DNA of 64,000 bases from Ilyomonas sp965199845. GTDB lineage: Bacteria; Bacteroidota; Bacteroidia; Chitinophagales; Chitinophagaceae. Both the position numbers and the translations under genes were made by a program. Below the pieces are notes generated by a model that saw nothing but the letters and a program-made list of their open reading frames with translations, searched no databases and was not told the origin of the DNA. Below, one piece after another: positions 25,312-34,044 of this stretch (position 1 is the stretch's first letter; every line of letters starts with the position of its first letter). The stretch lies in NCBI GenBank assembly GCA_965199845.1, contig CBDATZ010000039.1:62001-126000 (forward strand), given 5' to 3'.

Positions 25312-26010
25312 ATGAAACACATTTGGTTTGAAGACAGAGGAAGAGAATCTTACAAAGAAACCTGGGATTATCAGGAAGATTTGTTGCAGCAAAATATAAA
25401 ACGAAAAGCTGCGGGCTTGCCTACAGAACAGCGACTGATTTTTGTAGAACATCCGCCGGTGTACACATTGGGAAAAAGCGGCAAACCGCAAAATATGCTG
25501 CTTAACGAGCAACAGCAACGCGATAAAGGCATTGAATATTTTCAAAGCAATCGCGGCGGCGATATTACATTTCACGGACCGGGACAATTGGTTGGCTACC
25601 CAATATTCGACCTGGAAACTTTTAAAACCGACCTTGGCTGGTACTTGCGAAGTTTAGAGGAAATTATCATTCTTACAATGGCTGCTTACGGTTTGCATGG
25701 CGACAGAAGCAAAGGCGAAACCGGCGTTTGGATTGAACCGCACGAAAAGGGAAAAGAACGAAAAATTTGCGCAATGGGTATTCGTTGCAGCCGCTGGATT
25801 ACTATGCATGGTTTTGCCCTGAATATAAACACCAATCTGGATTATTTTAATGATATTATCCCGTGCGGTATTGTTGATAAAAAAGTAACATCCATACAAC
25901 AAGAACTGGGTAATGAAGTGAATATGCCCGAAGTAAAAGATTTGGTAAAAAAAAACTTTGAAAAAGTGTTCGATATTGCATTGGTGAATTCGGTTTTGGA
26001 GGAAGTGTAA
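25312..26010 (+). CDS. lipB: Lipoyl(octanoyl) transferase LipB
   Basis: 232 residues from the ATG at 25312. The frame is open 28 codons upstream, but the family start (MKHIWFEDRGRESYKETW) and the -7 box at 25299 both argue for this ATG. Signatures: LIFVEHPPVYTLGKSG, the substrate lysine/histidine region RGGDITFHGPGQLVGYPI, KICAMGIRCSRWITMHGFALN and the catalytic cysteine in IIPCGI. It transfers octanoate from acyl carrier protein to lipoyl domains of E2 subunits, for example of the pyruvate dehydrogenase complex. A GH43 gene follows 36 bases later. Confidence 0.96.
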   Translation: MKHIWFEDRGRESYKETWDYQEDLLQQNIKRKAAGLPTEQRLIFVEHPPVYTLGKSGKPQNMLLNEQQQRDKGIEYFQSNRGGDITFHGPGQLVGYPIFDLETFKTDLGWYLRSLEEIIILTMAAYGLHGDRSKGETGVWIEPHEKGKERKICAMGIRCSRWITMHGFALNINTNLDYFNDIIPCGIVDKKVTSIQQELGNEVNMPEVKDLVKKNFEKVFDIALVNSVLEEV

Positions 26011-26046
26011 TGTTATTTTATTTGATGTTTCATTGATTAATATTGT

Positions 26047-27036
26047 ATGCGATTGCTTCTTTGTTATCTTTCCTATTGTTTCTTTCTGCTGTGTATTTCC
26101 TGTAAAAGTACGCGGCAAACTCCTCTGCAATCTGTAGCTGGAAAAGAACCTTTGTATCAGGCTGATCCAACTATTTTTTATAGTGATAATCATTATTATT
26201 TATATGGCACAAATGGTGGCAATGCAGACTCTGGCTATAAAGTTTTTATATCAACCGATTTGCAAAATTGGAAGAGCAAAAAAGAAGATAATGGTTATGC
26301 ACTCCTCGTAAACAATTATACATTCGGAACAAAAGGTTTTTGGGCACCGCAGGTATTTTCTTATCAACATAAATACTACATCGCTTACACTGCCAACGAG
26401 CATATTGCTATAGCACAAAGTTCTTCTCCGGTTGGTTTGTTTATACAACAAAAAATTGCACCGTTAGATACATCAACAAAACAAATTGATCCGTTTGTAT
26501 TTTTTGATGATGACGGAAAAATCTATCTCTATCATGTGCGCCTGCAAAATGGTAACCGCATATTTGTTGAAGAATTAAACAGTGATTTATCGGTTAAATC
26601 AAACACGCTGAAAGAGTGCATCAGCGCAGCGGAGAACGGACAAAACTGGGAAAATACAGAAAGCGCAAAATGGACGGTTACAGAAGGCCCGACTGTTATA
26701 AAAAACAACAATATTTATTATTTATTTTATTCTGCCAACGACTTTAGAAATCCTGATTATGCTGTTGGTTATGCAACAGCTCAATCACCTTACGGACCCT
26801 GGAAAAAATATGCAAACAATCCTGTTATCAACCGCCAATTATTAGGTATAAACGGAACAGGGCATGGCGATATTTGTACCGATAAAAATGGAAACATGTA
26901 CTATGTTTTTCATACTCATTTATCAAACGAAAAAGTATCTCCAAGAAAGACTGCCATTATAAAGCTGATGTTTGCGGCAGACGGTTCAGTTGTAGCTGAT
27001 AAAAGCACGTTTCATTATATAGAAACGATAAAATAA
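26047..27036 (+). CDS. Glycoside hydrolase family 43 lipoprotein
   Basis: 329 residues. A lipoprotein signal ends in LLCISC (~residue 19). The five-bladed GH43 propeller shows the catalytic base aspartate in LYQADPTIFYSDNHYYLYGT, the second aspartate in IDPFVFFDDDGKIYLY and the acid glutamate in VTEGPTVIKNNNIYYLFYS, followed by GHGDICTDKNGNMYYVFH. Members cleave arabinose- or xylose-containing polysaccharides; the exact linkage cannot be told. It is probably exported and surface- or periplasm-anchored. It may be read with lipB. Confidence 0.9.
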   Translation: MRLLLCYLSYCFFLLCISCKSTRQTPLQSVAGKEPLYQADPTIFYSDNHYYLYGTNGGNADSGYKVFISTDLQNWKSKKEDNGYALLVNNYTFGTKGFWAPQVFSYQHKYYIAYTANEHIAIAQSSSPVGLFIQQKIAPLDTSTKQIDPFVFFDDDGKIYLYHVRLQNGNRIFVEELNSDLSVKSNTLKECISAAENGQNWENTESAKWTVTEGPTVIKNNNIYYLFYSANDFRNPDYAVGYATAQSPYGPWKKYANNPVINRQLLGINGTGHGDICTDKNGNMYYVFHTHLSNEKVSPRKTAIIKLMFAADGSVVADKSTFHYIETIK

Positions 27037-27077
27037 TCTTTACTGATTACAGATAATCATAAAACGATTTTTTTCAG

Positions 27078-27470
27078 ATGAAACAAACACTTGCCAATAT
27101 AAGTCTGGTTGTAAATGATTATGATGAAGCGATTGATTTTTACACAAACAAACTTCATTTTACTTTATTGGAAGATACAGTTTTAAGTGAAACAAAAAGA
27201 TGGATTCGCGTTGCGCCTGCGGGTTCTGATGGCTGTTGTTTATTATTAGCCAAAGCATCAAATGAAGAACAAAAAAGCAGGATTGGAAATCAAACCGGCG
27301 GGCGCGTGTTTTTATTTCTGCATACAGATAATTTTGAAAGAGATTACCAGAATTTATTACAAAACAATATTGAAATTGTTCGCACACCATCCGTTGAATC
27401 TTATGGAATCGTTGCTGTTTTTAAAGACTTATATGGCAACCTTTGGGATTTGGTTGAACCATCTAAATAA
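27078..27470 (+). CDS. VOC family protein (glyoxalase/bleomycin-resistance fold)
   Basis: 130 residues. Starts MKQTLANISLVVNDYDEAID then FYTNKLHFTLLEDTVL, with the second half GRVFLFLHTDNFERDYQN and VAVFKDLYGNLWDLVEP. This is the paired beta-alpha-beta-beta-beta layout of single-domain VOC proteins. Metal ligands are incomplete by eye: the usual first histidine is replaced in ISLVV, so enzymatic glyoxalase activity is doubtful. Not linked to a pathway by its neighbours. Confidence 0.85.
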   Translation: MKQTLANISLVVNDYDEAIDFYTNKLHFTLLEDTVLSETKRWIRVAPAGSDGCCLLLAKASNEEQKSRIGNQTGGRVFLFLHTDNFERDYQNLLQNNIEIVRTPSVESYGIVAVFKDLYGNLWDLVEPSK

Positions 27471-27554
27471 GTTCGTTTGCATGTCTTTCTTATCAATTGA
27501 ATTTTAAAGTAAACAACTTCATATTTCGATCTTCAACAAATCAATATCGAATTT

Positions 27555-28610
27555 TCATCTGCTCAAAATTCGCGTAAAACGCTTCACATCTGCCAGCGGT
27601 TCTATGGGTAAATTATTTACTAAATGCTGCGCAAACTGATTAGCAAGATAAGGCGCTAACGAACATCCTTTTGTTCCCATTCCATTTAAAATACCAACTG
27701 AAGAATAAACCGGGTGTAAACCAACAAACGGTCTTCGCTCAACGTTCGCCGGTCGTTCCGAAGCCAGATGATCAACAATTGTAAAAGGCAGCTTTAGCCA
27801 GTATTTCAATTGTTCTTCCGTGCGCTTTTTAAAGAGTTCGGAAGGCTGCAAATCTGTATAATCCCACAAATAATTCGAGCCAATCCAAAACAAATTTTTT
27901 TCTTTCCACGGCACAATGTTGATGCCTTGTTTATAAATGTTTGTTTGTGGCAAACCGGGTATTTCGGCAAGTAATGCTTCGCCTTTATTAAAAGCAAAAG
28001 GCAAACGTTCAAAGTATGGGTTTGCTGCATCTGCAGTTCCTTCACAAAAGATAATTTTCTCAGCAATTATATCTTTATAAATTACCTGCTCTTTCTGTAC
28101 TTTACAATCGCGCCAGTCAAATTCTTCTTCAAGTAAATTGTTATTTTTTTGCAGCTGTTTTCTCCATAACAAAAGCAAATTTTGTATATCTGTCAGATAA
28201 CACGGATCAATTTCTCCGATGCCATAATTAAAACGAAAATAATCTTCCGGCTTGCCAGTTTCATTACTCGTTTTCAGAAGTTGCGGCTCTTCTTTTGCGC
28301 GACTTATAAAAGCTTCTTTCATTTGCATTGTTGCAAAAAAATCAAGCACATTACACGGCTCAATCAACAATGTATTCAGTTCTTTTCCTAACTCATGATA
28401 AGCATTCCACGCAAAAGGAAGCAGCTCATCTATCAGCCAGGTTTTTACAATGCGTCTTCCTGTAACCGGATTTATAATGCCACTGGCAACTTTACTTGCG
28501 GTGTAAGGTTGTGCCTTATCAATCACCAAAACTTTCTTGCCGGCTTTCTGTAAATAATAACTTAAAAAAGTTCCGCAAATGCCTTGACCGACAACGATAT
28601 AATGATACAT
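27555..28610 (-). CDS. FAD-dependent oxidoreductase (DAO family)
   Basis: 351 residues. The N-terminal dinucleotide fold begins MYHYIVVGQGICGTFLSYYL with the GxGxxG motif and an acidic VLVIDK end of strand 2. ASGIINPVTGRRIVKTW is the DAO-family FAD signature, and the C-terminus has RRPFVGLHPVYSSVGILNG followed by GTKGCSLAPYLANQ. It is similar in outline to the oxidase domain of MnmC and to glycine/D-amino-acid oxidases. It starts three bases after the stop of the small secreted protein upstream, so the two form an operon. Confidence 0.85.
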   Translation of the reverse strand: MYHYIVVGQGICGTFLSYYLQKAGKKVLVIDKAQPYTASKVASGIINPVTGRRIVKTWLIDELLPFAWNAYHELGKELNTLLIEPCNVLDFFATMQMKEAFISRAKEEPQLLKTSNETGKPEDYFRFNYGIGEIDPCYLTDIQNLLLLWRKQLQKNNNLLEEEFDWRDCKVQKEQVIYKDIIAEKIIFCEGTADAANPYFERLPFAFNKGEALLAEIPGLPQTNIYKQGINIVPWKEKNLFWIGSNYLWDYTDLQPSELFKKRTEEQLKYWLKLPFTIVDHLASERPANVERRPFVGLHPVYSSVGILNGMGTKGCSLAPYLANQFAQHLVNNLPIEPLADVKRFTRILSR

Positions 28611-28613
28611 TGT

Positions 28614-29024
28614 TTATGGTTTACAAAGTAAAATAATGCTTATGCTGTCGGTTGCATTTTTTTGTTGATACAACTTAGCTTTCACTATAACCGGATGCGA
28701 AAATTGTTGCGGAACGGCAATCGGAAATTCGAGTACAGAACTATCTTTTTCACTAACAGTAAAATATTGAGATGGAAACAGATTTGCAAACAATCCATCT
28801 ACATTTTGTTTGTTCTTTTCATCCTGCAAGGCAAGTGAAACGTAACCTGTCCATTCATTATTCAGATTGGTTTTAATCGTAAATGTAATTGCCGTTTGTT
28901 CACCGGCTATTAATCGTTTCGGCGTATGCAATATAATCGTTGTTTTATCCGTGGACTTTGTAACGGTCGTGTCCGAAGCCTGCACGTTTTGTAATAAAAA
29001 TAAAAAGCAAATGACACTATACAT
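28614..29024 (-). CDS. Small secreted protein resembling one alpha-2-macroglobulin MG domain
   Basis: 136 residues with a signal peptide (MYSVICFLFLLQNVQA). The mature part is a single beta-rich domain: TPKRLIAGEQTAITFTIKTN, then WTGYVSLALQDEKN, SQYFTVSEKDSSVLEFPIAV and VPQQFSHPVIVKAKLYQQ. The pattern (entry strand, GxVxLxLxD, LF-N, Q-F-V, P-xx-V-xxAK) looks like one macroglobulin-type (MG) domain near the bait region of bacterial alpha-2-macroglobulins. No thioester or other A2M part is present. It could be a domain relic or a real small secreted protein. The assignment is by eye only. Confidence 0.55.
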   Translation of the reverse strand: MYSVICFLFLLQNVQASDTTVTKSTDKTTIILHTPKRLIAGEQTAITFTIKTNLNNEWTGYVSLALQDEKNKQNVDGLFANLFPSQYFTVSEKDSSVLEFPIAVPQQFSHPVIVKAKLYQQKNATDSISIILLCKP

Positions 29025-29359
29025 AGCTGCAAAGAAAAATTAAAATACAGGCAATATAAGTTGATAATACATCTTTGCCGCAAAGAAGTGCATGATAATA
29101 AACAGAATCATATCTATAAAAAATCTTCATCTGTCTATTAAATCAAATCATTTATCAGCAGGAGTAAAAAATAAAATTTTTTATTTTAATAAATCTTCTA
29201 TTTTTGACATGTTTTTTAAGGGTTTAGGGTTGAAAAAATTTCCTGTTTCTACAGGAAATTTATTTTTTATACAAGTCCTGAACTGATTGATTTCTACTCT
29301 CCTACTCTTTTTTCCTAAACAAACAAATTATCTGCTGGTATATTAATTGATTTTAAAGA
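29025..29359. other. Intergenic region with an orphan terminator
   Basis: 335 bases between the divergent small secreted protein and malQ. It holds a strong terminator-like hairpin at 29236-29268 without a credible gene in front of it on the plus strand. A 64-codon frame at 29092-29286 runs through the hairpin and looks spurious. A small RNA or a malQ leader is possible. Confidence 0.5.
29236..29268 (+). terminator. Orphan intrinsic terminator upstream of malQ
   Basis: Perfect 11-base stem AAATTTCCTGT / ACAGGAAATTT with loop TTCT, followed by ATTTTTTAT. It is about 95 bases before the malQ start codon and would stop plus-strand transcription. Confidence 0.65.
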
Positions 29360-30967
29360 ATGCGCGTTACAAAGCATGCTTTAGCAAGCCATTATATTAT
29401 GAAGAAAAATAATGAACCGGTTCAAAAATCTTTCAAACAACAATCCCCTGTTCCATTCACACAATATCCGCGAAGCGCAGGTGTATTATTACATATCACA
29501 TCTTTACCTTCGCCTTTTGGCGTCGGCGATTTTGGTCCACAAGCATATACGTTCGCTGATTTTTTAACACGCAGTCAGCAATCAATCTGGCAAATACTTC
29601 CCATCAATTCAAGCTCATCATCACAAGGTTTTTCACCTTACAGTTCAAACGGCAGTTTTGCCGGAAATACGATATTGATAAGTCCTGAATTGTTGGTAAA
29701 AGACGGTTTGCTTAGCAAGGAAGATATTCAGAAATATACAGTGAAAGGCAATAAGAAAACAGATTACGATAAAGCACAAAAAGCGAAATCTTTTTTGTTA
29801 GATAAAGCCTTTCAAAAATTTGCCTCAACGTCTTCTTTACATCAACCGTTTCAAAATTTTTGCAGGCAGGAAATGTATTGGCTGGATGATTTTGCTTTGT
29901 ATATCGTTTTAAAAAAAGAGAATGAAAACAAATCATGGAACGAGTGGGATGAAAAGTTTAAAAACCGCGATGACAAAGCGTTACAGATGTTAATCGAGAA
30001 GCATAAAGAAGATATAGAAAAGGCAAAATGGCAACAATGGATTTTCGATAAACAATGGCGCGCATTAAAAGAATATTGTAACAGCATCAATATAAAATTG
30101 TTTGGTGATATTCCATTTTACGTGGCTTACGATTCTGCAGATGTTTGGGTAAATAAAGCGCTTTTTAACCTCGATAAAAATGGCAATATGCTTACCGAAG
30201 GTGGTGCGCCGCCCGATGATTTTAATGCAGAAGGTCAGCGCTGGGGAATGCCTGTTTACTGCTGGGATGTGCTAAAAAAAAACAAATACGATTGGTGGCT
30301 AAACCGCATGAAGAAAAACGCTTCGTTATTTGATTTGGTGCGTCTCGATCACTTCCGGGGATTTTCAGCTTATTGGGAAATGGATGTAAAAGCGGCATCG
30401 GCAAAAGAAGGAAGATGGATGCCTGCGCCCGGCAAAGACTTTTTTACCTTGTTACAAAAACAACTTCACGAGTTGCCTTTTGTGGCAGAAGATTTAGGTT
30501 CTATAGATAATCCTGTTTTACAATTGCGCGATGAATTTAAACTTCCGGGTATGATTATCCAGGAAGTGGGTTTTGGAGAAGATATGCCGAGAAGCAAATC
30601 TATCTTGCATCATCATACTGTAAATTCAGTTGTTTACACAGGTAATCACGATAACGATACAATACTTGGCTGGTATAAAAGTTTATCGCTCAAATTAAAA
30701 AAGAATGTTTCTGATTATACAAACAAAAATATAACGAAGAAAAACGTTTGTGATATTATGATTCGTCTTGTTTATTCATCGGTTGCCAAACTTGCCATTT
30801 TACCTATGCAGGACATTTTACAACTTGATTCAGATACCAGAATGAATAGTGTTCCCGATGGCGGCAAAAGCTGGTCGTGGCGGGTATCGCAGAAATCAAT
30901 GAATAAAAAGATAGAAAAATATTTAAGCGCATTAGCTTATTTATACGACCGGATGCCTGCAAAATAA
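29360..30967 (+). CDS. malQ: 4-alpha-glucanotransferase (amylomaltase)
   Basis: 535 residues from 29360; an ATG at 29399 (MKKNNEPVQKSF) is an equally possible start. GH77 features: SAGVLLHITSLPSPFGVGDF, WQILPINSSSSSQGFSPYSS, KLFGDIPFYVAYDSADVW, the nucleophile region LVRLDHFRGFSAYWEM, the acid/base region PFVAEDLGSIDNPVL and VYTGNHDNDTILGWY. It transfers maltosyl units between glucans in the cytoplasm. It stands alone between a terminator upstream and one at its stop codon. No maltose operon is nearby. Confidence 0.95.
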   Translation: MRVTKHALASHYIMKKNNEPVQKSFKQQSPVPFTQYPRSAGVLLHITSLPSPFGVGDFGPQAYTFADFLTRSQQSIWQILPINSSSSSQGFSPYSSNGSFAGNTILISPELLVKDGLLSKEDIQKYTVKGNKKTDYDKAQKAKSFLLDKAFQKFASTSSLHQPFQNFCRQEMYWLDDFALYIVLKKENENKSWNEWDEKFKNRDDKALQMLIEKHKEDIEKAKWQQWIFDKQWRALKEYCNSINIKLFGDIPFYVAYDSADVWVNKALFNLDKNGNMLTEGGAPPDDFNAEGQRWGMPVYCWDVLKKNKYDWWLNRMKKNASLFDLVRLDHFRGFSAYWEMDVKAASAKEGRWMPAPGKDFFTLLQKQLHELPFVAEDLGSIDNPVLQLRDEFKLPGMIIQEVGFGEDMPRSKSILHHHTVNSVVYTGNHDNDTILGWYKSLSLKLKKNVSDYTNKNITKKNVCDIMIRLVYSSVAKLAILPMQDILQLDSDTRMNSVPDGGKSWSWRVSQKSMNKKIEKYLSALAYLYDRMPAK

Positions 30968-30996
30968 AAGGAGAAAAACTTATGTTTTTCCCCTTT
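30967..30996 (+). terminator. Intrinsic terminator after malQ
   Basis: Stem AAAGGAGAAAAAC / GTTTTTCCCCTTT with loop TTAT and one mismatch, then CTTTCCTG. It starts at the last base of malQ. Confidence 0.6.
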
Positions 30997-31017
30997 CTTT
31001 CCTGATTGATTTATCAT

Positions 31018-31878
31018 TTATAAACTCGGCGCATTAAAGGTATCTCCCTGCGTAATGTCGCCCGTATCATACCCTTTTTTAAACCATCGCATACGCTGTG
31101 CAGATGTGCCATGTGTAAAAGCATCGGGAACAACATAACCTTGCGATTCTTTTTGCAACCTGTCATCACCAATCGCGTTGGCAGCGTTTAAAGCTTCTTC
31201 AATATCACCTTCCTGAATTACACTTTTTGATTTGTCGCCTGCCGCTTGTTGCTGTTGCTCATAATGCGCCCAAACACCTGCAAAAAAATCTGCCTGTAAT
31301 TCCAGTCTTACAGATAATTCATTCATTTCTTTTTCACTTACACGCCCGCGTTGCGCATCTATTTTATCAGTAATTCCGAGCAGATGTTGAACATGATGTC
31401 CCACTTCGTGAGCAACCACATAGGCAGATGCAAAATCGCCGGAGGCACCAAACCGGTTTTCCAAATCATTAAAGAAAGACACATCCAGATAAACTTTCGA
31501 ATCGCCCGGACAATAAAAAGGTCCGGTGGCTTCACTGGCAGAACCACAAGCGCTTTGTGTTGATTGGTTAAATAATACCAGCGTCGGGTCTGTATAAGTG
31601 CGGTTCATTTTACTAAAAAGCTGTCCCCAAACATCTTCCGTGTCTGCTAAAATGGTTCTTACAAACTGTGTGGTTTCATCATTTGCCGGTGCAGATTGTT
31701 CTGTAGATTGTTGCTGTACAGGTGCATTATTTAAAACTGTGTTTGGATTTCCACCCAGCAAATACACAATCAAAGCAATTACCATGGTACCAATTCCGCC
31801 GCCAACAGCCAAACCGCCACCACTCATACCACGCCTGTCTTCAACGTTATCACTTTCGCGCCTGCCTTGCCAAAGCAT
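31018..31878 (-). CDS. Neutral zinc metallopeptidase, YpfJ family
   Basis: 286 residues. N-terminal MLWQGRRESDNVEDRRG then a single membrane helix at ~25-43 (GGLAVGGGIGTMVIALIVYLL). The catalytic site is VVAHEVGHHVQHLLGI (HExxH type, ~residue 155) with downstream LQADFFAGVWAHYE supplying the third ligand, and ALNAANAIGDDRLQ near the end. All are signatures of the YpfJ/neutral zinc metallopeptidase family (DUF zinc_peptidase). Function in the cell is not known. A small acidic protein gene lies 40 bases upstream on the same strand. Confidence 0.9.
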   Translation of the reverse strand: MLWQGRRESDNVEDRRGMSGGGLAVGGGIGTMVIALIVYLLGGNPNTVLNNAPVQQQSTEQSAPANDETTQFVRTILADTEDVWGQLFSKMNRTYTDPTLVLFNQSTQSACGSASEATGPFYCPGDSKVYLDVSFFNDLENRFGASGDFASAYVVAHEVGHHVQHLLGITDKIDAQRGRVSEKEMNELSVRLELQADFFAGVWAHYEQQQQAAGDKSKSVIQEGDIEEALNAANAIGDDRLQKESQGYVVPDAFTHGTSAQRMRWFKKGYDTGDITQGDTFNAPSL

Positions 31879-31918
31879 AATTTTTAAGTTTAAGATTAGT
31901 TAATGCTAAAATGCGAAA

Positions 31919-32158
31919 TTAGTCTTCCGGTTTTACATTTGTTGCATCATCATCAACAAACTCTTCCTGTTCACGCGGATGATTGTCGTATTCGTTCAGT
32001 TTTGTATATTCAGCATCGCCGGTTGGTGCTTCATCACTTAATATAGAATTATCTTCCGTTCCTTCCCTTACAGGATTATCACCATTGGTTACTTTATCAT
32101 CAGCATCATAACTATGATCGTCTTTTGCGGCTTCTTTATTTTTTGGATCTGTATTCAC
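31919..32158 (-). CDS. Small acidic hypothetical protein
   Basis: 79 residues, very rich in Asp, Glu and Asn (MNTDPKNKEAAKDDHSYDAD to VDDDATNVKPED), no cysteine, tryptophan or hydrophobic segment; predicted disordered and cytoplasmic. Not a recognised family. It lies 40 bases upstream of the metallopeptidase on the same strand, so co-transcription is likely. Composition is consistent with the many small acidic stress-associated proteins of Bacteroidota, but no function can be assigned. Confidence 0.6.
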   Translation of the reverse strand: MNTDPKNKEAAKDDHSYDADDKVTNGDNPVREGTEDNSILSDEAPTGDAEYTKLNEYDNHPREQEEFVDDDATNVKPED

Positions 32159-32387
32159 TTTACTTTTTTTAGTGTATTTGATGATGAAAAAACCATACCA
32201 GAGAAATGAATATTAATGATCAATCGTGAATAGTTGTTTCGTACAGAAACAATAAGACTAAAAACATTATTCGGGATTACAAACAAAACAGTAAAGACGC
32301 TATAACAATTCTAAAAAAATCATAGCTAATAACTAACATCTGGTAGCTTTACAATACACATTATAAAGAACGTAACAGAAGCCTTCT

Positions 32388-32395
32388 TACATTTG
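32388..32395 (+). promoter_or_regulatory. -7 element for the GH3-family gene
   Basis: TACATTTG followed by C, exact TAnnTTTG, 20 bases before the ATG at 32416. Confidence 0.55.
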
Positions 32396-32415
32396 CGATA
32401 ACCTTTGTTGTCTGT

Positions 32416-33911
32416 ATGAGTATTAAATCTTCGCTGGCAAAACCGTTTGCCAATTATGTCTATAATAAGATTCAGAAAGGTATGGCTACTGCGGTGCAGG
32501 ATCAGGAAACGATTTTGCAGCAGCTGGTAAAAAGCGCAAAAGAAACACTATTTGGTAAAGACCATCGCTTTGATAGTATAAAAACGTACAGCGATTTTAA
32601 AAACCAGGTTCCGCTTCGCGATTATGAACAACTAAAGCCGTACATCGAAAAAATTAAAGAAGGAAAACATAATGTATTGTGGCGCGGCAAGCCTGTTTAT
32701 TTTGCGAAAACCAGCGGCACTACAAGTGGCGTGAAATATATTCCCATTTCAAAAGATTCGATAGACAATCATATCGACAGTGCGCGTAATGCGCTGCTTT
32801 GTTACATCGCACAAAAAGGCAATGCTGATTTTACAAATGGCAAGATGATTTTCCTGAGTGGCTCGCCGGTTTTAGATCGCATCGCAGATATTCCAACCGG
32901 GCGTTTAAGTGGTATTGTCAATCATCATATACCACGTTACCTGCGCAACAACCAGTTGCCTTCTTATGAAACCAATTGTATTGATGATTGGAAATGAAAC
33001 TGGACAAGATTGTTGAAGAAACCATCAACCAGGATATGACGCTCATCAGCGGCATTCCGCCGTGGATGCAGATGTACTTTGACAGGTTGAAAGACATTAG
33101 CAAAAAAGACATTAAAGATTTGTTTCCCAACTTTTCGGTAATGGTTTACGGCGGCGTAAATTTCGAACCGTATAAAGCTAAACTGTTCAATACAATTGGT
33201 AAGAAAATAGATTCGATAGAAACGTTTCCGGCGTCGGAAGGTTTCTTTGCTTTTCAGGATACGATTGAACATCAGGGTTTATTACTCAATACAAATTCAG
33301 GAATTTTTTATGAGTTTGTTCCTGCCGATGAAATCGGGAAAGAAAATCCAAGCCGGTTATATTTAAAAGATGTGCAGGTAGGAGAAAATTATGCCTTGAT
33401 TATTAATAACAATGCCGGCTTGTGGGGTTATGACATTGGCGATACCATAAAATTTGTAAGTACAAATCCATATCGTTTCATGGTAACCGGCAGAACCAAA
33501 CATTTTATTTCTGCTTTTGGAGAACATGTGATTGGTGAAGAAGTTGAGCAGGCATTGATGAAAGCGGCGAGCGAAGAAAACCTTCATATTGTTGAGTTTA
33601 CCGTAGCGCCGATGGTTCAGCAGGAAAAAGGTAAAAGTTATCATGAATGGTTTATAGAATTTGCCAACGCACCTTCCAATATACAAACATTTGCCGAAAA
33701 AATAGACGATAATCTGCGGAAAAAGAATGTTTATTATGACGATTTGATTGCAGGTAACATTCTCCAGAATCTTCAAATAAGAACAGTAGAAAAAAACGGC
33801 TTTATCAATTACATGAAATCAATCGGTAAACTGGGCGGACAAAATAAGTTGCCGCGTTTAAGCAACGATAGAAAAATTGCAGATGAATTGAAGAGCTACA
33901 TATCAAAATAG
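32416..33911 (+). pseudogene. GH3 auxin-responsive-promoter family protein, frameshifted
   Basis: Two overlapping frames together cover a normal ~500-residue GH3 family acyl-adenylating enzyme. The first (32416-32997) carries the ATP-binding YFAKTSGTTSGVKYIPIS and ends IDDWK-stop. The second (from about 32991 to 33911) continues without loss as EMKLDKIVEETINQDM with SVMVYGGVNFEPYK, YEFVPADEIG, LWGYDIGDTIKFV and the hinge TGRTKHFISAFGEHV. A single missing base near 32989-32992 (TTGG before AAATGA) explains the break. Plant members conjugate amino acids to hormones; bacterial substrates are unknown. Either a recent disruption or a sequencing error; no slippery heptamer is present. Confidence 0.85.
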
Positions 33912-33984
33912 TGTTTGCTACAAAGTCATTTGTACGTTGATGATTATCTTGTATATGATGTTTTCATAACAAAATAAAATAACA

Positions 33985-34010
33985 AAGCCCGCCTTAAAAA
34001 AGGTGGGCTT
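33985..34010 (-). terminator. Terminator shared by acyl-CoA dehydrogenase and GH3-family genes
   Basis: Stem AAGCCCGCCTT / AGGTGGGCTT (one G-U pair) with a short A loop. On the minus strand it is followed by a T-rich tract, so it mainly serves the acyl-CoA dehydrogenase gene. Confidence 0.7.
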
Positions 34011-34044
34011 ATAGCAAGCAATCAAAGAAATCGTTAGAGGCCAA

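Noticed and set aside
29092..29286. 64-residue open frame upstream of malQ
   Set aside because: It runs through a strong terminator hairpin, has Lys/Asn/Ile/Phe-rich composition as expected of AT-rich gaps, and resembles no family.
32985..32998. Programmed -1 frameshift in the GH3-family gene
   Set aside because: No slippery heptamer, no pseudoknot-like sequence downstream, and no known frameshifting in this family.
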